This document shows positions 54,310 through 62,833 of a DNA stretch of 64,000 bases, piece after piece; positions within the stretch are counted from its first letter, which is position 1, and each line of letters begins with the position of its first letter. Under the pieces are notes generated by a model, which was given only the letters and a program-made list of their open reading frames with translations, made no database searches and was not told the DNA's origin. The DNA lies in the NCBI GenBank assembly GCA_009268125.1, contig WBOU01000002.1, positions 310,001 to 374,000 on the forward strand, written 5' to 3'. The translations under genes and the position numbers were made by a program. Source of the stretch: Chloroflexia bacterium SDU3-3 (GTDB taxonomy: Bacteria; Chloroflexota; Chloroflexia; Chloroflexales; Roseiflexaceae).

Positions 54310-55284
54310 CTAGGCCTCCCGCTCGGATGGCTCGGCCAGGGCGCTGCGGATGTCCTCGAAGCTGAGCCTGCCCAGCGAGGCCCCCGCGCCATCCACCACG
54401 GTCACGGCGTCGGCCTCGCTGCCGATCAGGGCGGCCAGCGCGTCGCGCAGGCTACCGTCGGCGCTCACCTGCGGCCCCTGGGGCGGGGCGGTGCGGGCCG
54501 CGCGTCGCCCCGCCACCAGCTGGCCCGCGTTGAGCAGCGAGAGCCGCCGCAGCATGTCGCCCGCGCCCACCAGGTTCTCTACGAAGGCGCTGGCCGGGCG
54601 GCTGACGATCTCCAGCGGCGGGCCGGATTGCACGATCTGTCCCTCGTTCATCACCACCACCACGTCGGCCAGGCGCAGGGCCTCCTCCATGTCGTGGGTG
54701 ACGAAGACGATGGTCTTGTGCAGCTTGCGCTGGATGTCGAGCAGCTCATCCTGCAGGCGCAGGCGGGTGATGGCGTCGAGCGCGCCGAACGGCTCGTCCA
54801 TCAGCATGATCGCGGGGTCGGCGGCGAGCGCGCGGGCCAGGCCGACACGCTGCTGCTGGCCGCCGGAGAGCTGGCGAGGGTAGCGCCTGCGGTACTCGGG
54901 CGGCAGGCCGATCAGCTCCATCAGCTCGTCGGTGCGCTGGCGGATGCGCTCGCGGTCCCAGCCCAGCAGCTCGGGCACCACGGCGATGTTCTGCTCGATG
55001 CGCATGTGTGGGAACAGGCCCGACTGCTGGATGACGTAGCCGATGCGCCGCCGCAGCTCGGTGGCGGGGCTGGATGCGATGTCGACATCGTCGATCAGCA
55101 CGCGGCCCTCGGTCGGCTCGTAGAGGCGGTTGAGCAGCTTGAGCAGGGTGGTTTTGCCGCACCCCGATGGGCCGATCAGGGCCACGAAGCTGCCCGGCTC
55201 GATGCTGAGGCTCACGGCGTCGACCGCCGCCCTCGGCTCGCCGGGGAAGCGCTTGGTCAGTTCTTCAAGGACGATGGTTGCCAT
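54310..55284 (-). CDS. Osmoprotectant-type ABC transporter ATPase with C-terminal CBS-like domain (OpuCA-like)
   Basis: 324 aa. Walker A GPSGCGKTT, Q loop YVIQQSGLFPHM, signature [15 protein letters not shown], Walker B IMLMDEPFGALDA, H loop VFVTHDMEEAL. The last 90 residues (DGSLRDALAALIGSEADAVTVVDGAGASLGRLSFEDI) are one CBS-like unit, the ionic-strength/c-di-AMP sensing part of OpuA/OpuC ATPases, though shorter than the usual tandem pair. Upstream on the same strand, 621 bases of repeat-bearing DNA separate it from the substrate-binding protein gene, so it needs its own promoter or long read-through. Confidence 0.92.
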   Translation of the reverse strand: MATIVLEELTKRFPGEPRAAVDAVSLSIEPGSFVALIGPSGCGKTTLLKLLNRLYEPTEGRVLIDDVDIASSPATELRRRIGYVIQQSGLFPHMRIEQNIAVVPELLGWDRERIRQRTDELMELIGLPPEYRRRYPRQLSGGQQQRVGLARALAADPAIMLMDEPFGALDAITRLRLQDELLDIQRKLHKTIVFVTHDMEEALRLADVVVVMNEGQIVQSGPPLEIVSRPASAFVENLVGAGDMLRRLSLLNAGQLVAGRRAARTAPPQGPQVSADGSLRDALAALIGSEADAVTVVDGAGASLGRLSFEDIRSALAEPSEREA

Positions 55285-55326
55285 AGTTCTTCTGCGTACT
55301 GCTTAGGCGGTATCTGGTCGGCGGAC

Positions 55327-55431
55327 GATCCCACGCGGTGGTGGAACGATCCCACGCGGTGGTGGAACGATCCCACGTGGTGGTGGAACGATCCCACGTG
55401 GTGGTGGAACGATCCCACGTGGTGGTGAGCC
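55327..55431. repeat. Tandem array, five copies of a 21-bp unit
   Basis: Unit GATCCCACGYGGTGGTGGAA + C, starting at 55327, 55348, 55369, 55390 and 55411. Copies 1-2 have CGCGG and copies 3-5 have CGTGG; the last unit degenerates at its end. Each of copies 3-5 contains the palindrome CCACGTGG. It lies 42 bases upstream of the ATPase start, in the leader/promoter position. The 21-base period keeps frames open on both strands, which creates false reading frames. Confidence 0.95.
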
Positions 55432-55905
55432 ATCCACGATGGCGGTTCTGCTTGGGTGGTGGGTGTGTGCCCTGCGCGGGCGGCGGCTAGGGGCCAGCCC
55501 CTAGCAACCCCGCGATGGGGCGATGCCCCCTTCGAACCCCCAATTTTGGGCGTTCCTATGCTGTTCGCTGGCTGCTGGTGTTCGTGCATATGGCCATCAA
55601 AACACGAGCGGCGCCTTCGCCGCATGGGATAAGTAGGCTAGCGTGGCGCTCTTTTCAGACTTCTCCCCTTGCTACCTTGGAGGCTTGGTGGTAAATCTTC
55701 TTGTTCTCTTCGCGGCTTCGCGTCTTCGTGGTAAATCGGTTGCCCTTGGTGGTGAAGACCCAGCGGCCTGGCCCATCCGGCGAAGGTGCTGCTAGGGTGC
55801 TGCTGGCCATGATCCAGACCGAAGCGGTGGGGCTGGGCTGGTGCGACCGGCCCGATTTTTCCTATCGGGGTGCGGTTCCTCCAGCCCAGCCCGCGCCACA
55901 GCTGG
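55432..55905. other. Repeat-bearing gap inside the ABC locus, no gene
   Basis: Apart from the repeat at 55673-55757, this stretch contains GC-rich segments such as GCTAGGGGCCAGCCCCTAGC (a 20-base near-perfect palindrome, 55486-55505) followed by CCCCGCGATGGGGCGATGCC. I find no coding region with a start signal. Confidence 0.5.
55673..55757. repeat. Dispersed CGAAG/CCAAGG repeat, copy 4
   Basis: TACCTTGGAGGCTTGGTGGTAAATC, spacer, CTTCGCGGCTTCGCGTCTTCGTGGTAAATCGG, then CCCTTGGTGGTGAAG. Both modules are present but in the order CCTTGG, CTTCG, CCTTGG, unlike copies 1 and 2. Confidence 0.8.
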
Positions 55906-57012
55906 CTACTTCACCAGCCCGCTGCTCTGCAGGAAGGCCTTGGCCACGGCGGCTGGCTCCTTGGCGTCGGGGCCATCCACCTGGTAGTTCAGATCCTGCA
56001 TCACGCTGTCGGTGAGCAGCGGCCCGAGCTGGGAGAGGATGGTGGCGACCTGCGGGTACTTGGTCAGGGCGTCCTGGCGGATGACCGGGGCGACGTTGTA
56101 GGTGGGGTAGGCCTGCTTGTCATCCTGGAGGATGACGAGGTTGTCGCTGCGGATGCGCCCGTCGGTGCCGAAGGCCACGATGGCGTCGACATCGCCGCTC
56201 TTCAGGGCGTCGTAGCGCAGCGAGCCGGTGCCCAGCTGGCTGTAGCTCTTGAATCCGGCGATCTGCGCGCCGTAGATCTTCTCCAGGTTCTTGGTGTCGT
56301 TGCGCTCGGGGAACTCGGGCGGGCCGCCCAGGCGCACGTCGGCGGCCTTGGCGAACAGGTCGGAGTAGGTCTTCAGGCCCAGCTTGGTGGCGGTGTCCTG
56401 GGTGACGGCGAAGGTGTTGGTGTCGTTGAAGGCCGACGGCTCCAGCCAGGTGAGCTGGTACTTGCTCTCGTACTCGCTGCGCAGGGTGGCGAGCAGCTTG
56501 GCGGTGTCGCTGATCGGCTCCTGCTGGAGCACCTCAAGCAGGCCGGTGGAGGTGTACTCGGGGTAGAGGTCGATGTCGCCCTGGGTGATGGCGGTCTGGG
56601 CTATGGGCGTCGCGCCGAGGTCGAACTTGCGCTCGACGGTGAAGCCGTTGGCCTCAAGCAGCTGGGCGTACAGCTCGCCCAGGATGAACATCTCGGTGAA
56701 GTTCTTCGAGCCGATCTTGATCGTGCCGGGTTCGGCGGCTGGGGCCGTGGTGGCCTCGGCGGCGGCGGTGGCGGCGGGCGCGGTGGCCTCGGCTGGGGCC
56801 GTGGCGGCCTCGGCGGGGGCCGTGGCTGCGCCGCTGGCGCCGACCGGCTCTAGGGCCGGGGCGGTCACCTCGGCGGCGGGCTGAAGCTCGACGGGGCCTG
56901 CGGTCTCGACCACGAGGGCGGTCGAGCTGGCGGGGCTGGCGGACTGGCCGCAGGCGGCCAGCAGGGCGGCGGCCAGCAGGGCCAGCGGGGCGATCTGGTG
57001 GAATCTACGCAT
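55906..57012 (-). CDS. Glycine betaine/choline-type substrate-binding lipoprotein (OpuAC/OsmF-like)
   Basis: 368 aa from the ATG at 57012 (GGAGGA four bases upstream). Lipobox LLAAC at about residue 21, so membrane-anchored. A low-complexity Ala/Pro/Thr/Glu linker of about 70 residues (TAPAEAATAPAEATAPAAT) precedes the binding domain, which begins TIKIGSKNFTEMFILGELYA, the OpuAC hallmark, and continues DIDLYPEYTSTGL and DVDAIVAFGTDGRI. Such proteins bind glycine betaine, choline or carnitine in an aromatic cage. It follows the permease at 57067 by 54 bases. Confidence 0.93.
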   Translation of the reverse strand: MRRFHQIAPLALLAAALLAACGQSASPASSTALVVETAGPVELQPAAEVTAPALEPVGASGAATAPAEAATAPAEATAPAATAAAEATTAPAAEPGTIKIGSKNFTEMFILGELYAQLLEANGFTVERKFDLGATPIAQTAITQGDIDLYPEYTSTGLLEVLQQEPISDTAKLLATLRSEYESKYQLTWLEPSAFNDTNTFAVTQDTATKLGLKTYSDLFAKAADVRLGGPPEFPERNDTKNLEKIYGAQIAGFKSYSQLGTGSLRYDALKSGDVDAIVAFGTDGRIRSDNLVILQDDKQAYPTYNVAPVIRQDALTKYPQVATILSQLGPLLTDSVMQDLNYQVDGPDAKEPAAVAKAFLQSSGLVK

Positions 57013-57066
57013 GCTCTCCTCCAACTATCTCGTGCAGGCGCGGCGGGACACAGTGCCGCGCCTCGG

Positions 57067-57714
57067 TTAGATGCTGATCTGCGCGACGCGGGTGCGCCGC
57101 TCTAGCAGGCCGAATAGCAATTCGGCGGCCAGGGCCAGCAGGGCCACGGGCACAGCCCCCACCAGCATCACGCTGGTGCGGTTGAGCGCGAAGCCGGTCT
57201 GGATGAACTCGCCCAGGCCGCCGCCGCTGATGAACGAGGCCAGCGTGGCGCTGGCGATCACCTCGACGGCAGCGGTGCGGATGCCGGCCAGGATGGATGG
57301 TGCGGCCAGGGGCAGCTCGATGCGGCGCAGCACCTGCCCGCGCGACATGCCCATGCCGCTGGCGGCCTCCACCACATCGCGGGGCACACCGCGCATGCCC
57401 GCGTAGGTGTTGATCAGCACGGGCGGCAGGGCCAGCAGGGTGAGCGCGAACAGCGAGGGGCGCAGGCCCAGACCCAGGTAGGGCAGGGCTAGGAACAGCA
57501 CGGCCAGGCTGGGGATGAGCCGCAGCGCGCCGAAGGCCGAGATCACGGCCTGGGCCAGCCGCACGCGCCGCGCGATGGCGATGCCCAGCGGCACGCACAG
57601 CGCCACGCTGGCGGCCAGGGCCACGCCGCTGAGCAGCAGGTGGCGGGCCAGCGCATCCCAGAACTGCTGGGTGTGGCCAAGCAGGTAGGCGTAGGCGTCG
57701 GTGATGAGATCCAT
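57067..57714 (-). CDS. Osmoprotectant-type ABC transporter permease (OpuCB/YehY-like)
   Basis: 215 aa from the ATG at 57714 (AAGGAA close upstream). Six TM segments with RLIPSLAVLFLALPYLGLG, PPVLINTYAGMRGVPRDVVEAASGMGMS and the EAA loop RGQVLRRIELPLAAPSILAGI. Companion of the permease at 53655; two different permeases plus one ATPase and one binding protein make the usual OpuC composition. First gene of the transcription unit, with a minus-strand TGCTATGAT about 75 bp upstream. Confidence 0.92.
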   Translation of the reverse strand: MDLITDAYAYLLGHTQQFWDALARHLLLSGVALAASVALCVPLGIAIARRVRLAQAVISAFGALRLIPSLAVLFLALPYLGLGLRPSLFALTLLALPPVLINTYAGMRGVPRDVVEAASGMGMSRGQVLRRIELPLAAPSILAGIRTAAVEVIASATLASFISGGGLGEFIQTGFALNRTSVMLVGAVPVALLALAAELLFGLLERRTRVAQISI

Positions 57715-57789
57715 GGGTTCCTTATCGGGCGGCGCGGGGCGGCGGGGGTGGTGCGGTGTGGCCTGCGCTCCTATGTATGGGCTGCACCC

Positions 57790-57798
57790 ATCATAGCA
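57790..57798 (-). promoter_or_regulatory. Extended -10 promoter of the osmoprotectant ABC operon
   Basis: Minus strand TGCTATGAT (57798-57790), leader about 70 nt to the ATG at 57714. No clear -35. Confidence 0.45.
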
Positions 57799-57930
57799 CG
57801 CGATGCAACGCCCTACCCCACCCCTAGCCTCGCCCAGCGTGCGAACATACGGTGCCACTATCAAATCCTGCGCCACGCGGGTGTGGGCTGGGGTGGTGAG
57901 CGCCTTGGTCAGCTTCTTTTAAAAAAGCTC

Positions 57931-57958
57931 TTGCATTATAGAACTCATGTGCTATACT
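57931..57958 (+). promoter_or_regulatory. Promoter of the 54-aa protein gene
   Basis: TTGCAT (57931-57936), 16-bp spacer, TGC-TATACT (-10 at 57953-57958). The predicted start near 57965 gives a leader of about 39 nt. Confidence 0.7.
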
Positions 57959-58003
57959 ATCTTCCATCTAGAGGTGTATTTCTGGACAACGTGAGGGAAG
58001 AGT

Positions 58004-58168
58004 ATGTACGATAAAAACATAGTGTATGATCACGAAAGCCACGACTACGTCATGTATCTCGACAGCGAGCTTGTCGGGTTTGCGCGCTCATATCACGAGG
58101 CCGAGGTGACGCTGGACCAGCTGGTGTTCGAGCTGGTGCACGGCCAGTACTTCATCGAGGCCGCGTAG
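58004..58168 (+). CDS. Small 54-aa acidic hypothetical protein
   Basis: ATG at 58004 preceded by GAGGGAAG and a good promoter; stop TAG at 58166-58168. The protein begins MYDKNIVYDHESHDYVMYLD and continues SELVGFARSYHEAEVTLDQL, ending VHGQYFIEAA. It is acidic, without signal or membrane segment, and its codon positions look genuinely coding. I recall similar short D-x-x-MYLDGELVGFARTYHEAE proteins in Chloroflexota but know no function. It could be a small regulator or partner protein. The dispersed repeats start four bases after its stop. Confidence 0.75.
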   Translation: MYDKNIVYDHESHDYVMYLDSELVGFARSYHEAEVTLDQLVFELVHGQYFIEAA

Positions 58169-58171
58169 GTT

Positions 58172-58330
58172 TTTTACCACCAAGGCTCCAAGACACCAAG
58201 GTTTTGGGGGATGGATGAACCACGAAGACGCGAAGGCACGAAGATTCTGAAAAGGGTCTTGGTGCCTTTTTGTGTTTTTGGGAACGGATATACCACCAAG
58301 GCTCCAAGGCCCCAAGGTTTTGGGGATGGA
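58172..58330. repeat. Dispersed CGAAG/CCAAGG repeat, double copy (copies 5a and 5b)
   Basis: TTACCACCAAGGCTCCAAGA + CACCAAGGTTTTGGGGGATGG, then ACCACGAAGACGCGAAGGCACGAAG (58219-58243), and again TACCACCAAGGCTCCAAGGC + CCCAAGGTTTTGGGGATGG (58291-58329). It is inverted relative to copies 1 and 2. The CCAAGG module is thus duplicated around a CGAAG module. Confidence 0.85.
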
Positions 58331-58350
58331 ATACCGCGCCAATCAATGAC

Positions 58351-58458
58351 GTAGGGGCGGGTTTTAAGCCCGCCCGCATGGTTGCCATGGCGAGCATCGT
58401 AGATGATTACCATGATTGCATTGCTTTCGCGGTGGGCGGACACAAGATCCGCCCCTAC
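58351..58458. repeat. GTAGGGGCGG inverted-repeat element (MITE-like)
   Basis: Terminal inverted repeats GTAGGGGCGG (58351-58360) and CCGCCCCTAC (58449-58458) bound 108 bp. Each end folds into its own hairpin: GGGCGGG/CCCGCCC on the left, GGGCGG/CCGCCC on the right. No reading frame inside. It shares the AGGGGCGGG core with 29916-29942. Confidence 0.7.
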
Positions 58459-58509
58459 GGCGATGATGACGATGGGTTCTCGTTGATCTCAAAAGCGAGG
58501 GGGGCGATT

Positions 58510-58562
58510 CCCCACGAAGACGCGAAGGCACGAAGATCTGGAAAGAGTTGTTGGTGTCTTCG
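58510..58562. repeat. Dispersed CGAAG/CCAAGG repeat, copy 6
   Basis: CCCACGAAGACGCGAAGGCA + CGAAGATCTGGAAAG, then TTGGTGTCTTCG. It holds the CGAAG module in the same orientation as copy 5; the CCAAGG module is missing. Confidence 0.75.
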
Positions 58563-58580
58563 TAGCGAAGATGACATAAA

Positions 58581-58621
58581 ACGGGGTGCGGGGTGGGAGC
58601 TTATCCCATCCCACACCCCGT
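58581..58621 (-). terminator. Terminator of clpB
   Basis: ACGGGGTG (58581-58588) pairs with CACCCCGT (58614-58621), with a GGGTGGGA/TCCCATCC inner stem. Read on the minus strand, the hairpin is followed by TTTTATG. Confidence 0.75.
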
Positions 58622-58639
58622 CTGTTTATGTGGCTGCGC

Positions 58640-61258
<2,619 letters not shown>

Positions 61259-61300
61259 AGCTCTTGCTACCTCCTGAAAATGTCTGGTACAAGCATACAC

Positions 61301-61976
61301 GTTTTGCGGCGATTCGGCGCTAGAGCAGTGTTATAGTTTTGTTAGTTTTGATGCTGGCGGCAGCGGTGTTTTATGCCGATAGAGACACTAATCGCTGTGG
61401 AAAAAGAAGCGTGAACGACAGCAGCCCCGGCATGGCCGAGGCTGCTGGAACGTACTGCTAGGTTGTGGGTCGATTCGTAGCCCGCCGCCCAACGGGCGTG
61501 ATGTGGTGGTGGGGTGAGACCGGTGTGCTAGGATGCTGCTGCGATGGCCGGGACAACATGCCGCGCTGCTGCTGGGATGGTGTTGGTTGTAGCGAGAGTG
61601 TCGGCTGCGATGAAGCTGCGGCGTGTGCCCGGTTGGTACGACGACGGTAGCGTGCGAACAATGCAACAGAAGACAAGAGCTTGCTGTACCGACGATAGTG
61701 GTGTGATGTAGGGCTCGGATGGGTGTACGATGCTCGGACGAGTGTGCGATGCCGGTCGGGTGGCGGACGGGCTAGGAATCGGCAGAGCGGGTGGTGAAGT
61801 GTTGGGTTGGGTGATTGCTGCTGCACCGATAGAGTACCATTGCCGGGCATGATTGCATACGGGGCAATGGTACATCCTTCACCTAACCTCTAGTACTAAT
61901 TCGTTTGGGCGTGAAAGTACTATCTTTTATTAACTTTTGAAATGGTACCGCTGCTCGTTTGGTGGAATGAGCCAGA
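61301..61976. other. Strand-biased non-coding spacer of about 670 bp
   Basis: On the + strand this spacer is rich in G and T and poor in C (GTGGTGGGGTGAGACCGGTG and similar), so all three minus frames stay open for 300 bases without start signals or codon bias. Two hairpins mark it: CAGCAGCC-CGGC/GCCG-GGCTGCTG (61419-61447, triloop ATG), which could be the BtpA gene's terminator (minus strand CTTCTTTTTCC follows), and GTACCATTGCC (61836-61846) / GGCAATGGTAC (61865-61875). I see no gene. Confidence 0.55.
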
Positions 61977-62831
61977 TCAGGCTTTGCCACGCGCCGCGCT
62001 CACGAAGGCCTTTACGCGCGCAAGGCTCACCGGGTTCTCGCACACGCCATCATCTTTGATCGACGACCCCACGATCGTACCATCGGCCACCTCCATAAAC
62101 GCCGCGATGTTGCTTTCGCTGGTACCGCTTCCAAGCAGCACCGGGCGGTCGCCCGCCATGGCTTTGGCCTCGCGCACCTTCTGCAGGTTGGGCGCGTCGC
62201 CGGTCATCCGCCCCGAGATGATCAGCGCGTCGGCCCCGAAAAAGCGCGTCCACTCGATGTGCGTGGCCAGATCGATGCCGGGGAAGCGCACCGAGTGCTT
62301 CTTGTCCACATCGGCGAAGATCTTGATGTGCTCGGCGTGCAGATCCTTGCGGCGGCGCATCAGGTCGGCGGCGCAGCCCTCGTCGATCTCGCCCGCATCC
62401 CACACGCCTGCGCCGGTGAACATGCACACGCGGATGAACTCGGCCCCCGAGGCCAGCGCGATGCCCAGCAGCGACACGCCGCCGTTGTGCACCAGGTTGA
62501 TGCCCATGGGCAGCTGGGGCAGCTCGCGCTTCACGGCGGCGGCCACCACCGCGTGCGATGCGATGCTCTCGGGCTGGATGTGCGGCCCAGCGCGGAACGG
62601 GATGTCCCACATATTCTCGACGATGATGCCATCCACGCCGCCCTCGGCCAGGGCGTGCGCGTCGCGCAGGGCGTTGTCGATGATAGTGGGCATGCCGTAG
62701 CCAGTGTAGCCCGGCGCGCCCGGCAGCGGCCAGCAGTGCACCATGCCGATGATCGGCTTGGGCGTGCCGAAGATCTCGGCCAGATCTTTGAGCTGGAGCG
62801 CATCCATGCGCTGCTTCCACGGGGGTGTCAT
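61977..62831 (-). CDS. BtpA/SgcQ family protein
   Basis: 284 aa from the ATG at 62831 (AAGGAG eleven bases before it, past an ATGA overlap with the upstream gene at 62837-62834). TIM-barrel fold with GTPKPIIGMVHCWPLPGAPGY, GGVDGIIVENMWDIPF, LPMGINLVHNGG, FADVDKKHSV, ADALIISGRMTGDAP and VLLGSGTSESNI, all typical of the family. BtpA is known for photosystem I biogenesis in cyanobacteria, but most relatives occur in non-phototrophs (for example SgcQ) and their reaction is unknown; the fold suggests a sugar- or nucleotide-related enzyme. Co-transcribed with the membrane glycosyltransferase. Confidence 0.88.
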   Translation of the reverse strand: MTPPWKQRMDALQLKDLAEIFGTPKPIIGMVHCWPLPGAPGYTGYGMPTIIDNALRDAHALAEGGVDGIIVENMWDIPFRAGPHIQPESIASHAVVAAAVKRELPQLPMGINLVHNGGVSLLGIALASGAEFIRVCMFTGAGVWDAGEIDEGCAADLMRRRKDLHAEHIKIFADVDKKHSVRFPGIDLATHIEWTRFFGADALIISGRMTGDAPNLQKVREAKAMAGDRPVLLGSGTSESNIAAFMEVADGTIVGSSIKDDGVCENPVSLARVKAFVSAARGKA

Positions 62832-62833
62832 GG

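Noticed and set aside
55327-55431. CRISPR array
   Set aside because: The units are directly tandem with no spacers, and no cas gene is present.
55257-55625. Frames encoding HHHVGSF or DPTWWWN repeats
   Set aside because: They are translations of the 21-bp tandem DNA repeat, not proteins.
61259-61400. CIRCE operator upstream of clpB
   Set aside because: No TTAGCACTC-N9-GAGTGCTAA or near match on either strand.
61458-61875. Overlapping minus-strand frames of 115-130 codons in the clpB/BtpA spacer
   Set aside because: All three frames are open only because the strand is C-rich and stop-poor; no start signal, no codon bias, S/P/T/H-rich products.
61977-62831. BtpA-family gene as evidence that the organism is phototrophic
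   Set aside because: The family is common in non-phototrophs and no photosynthesis gene is in the window.
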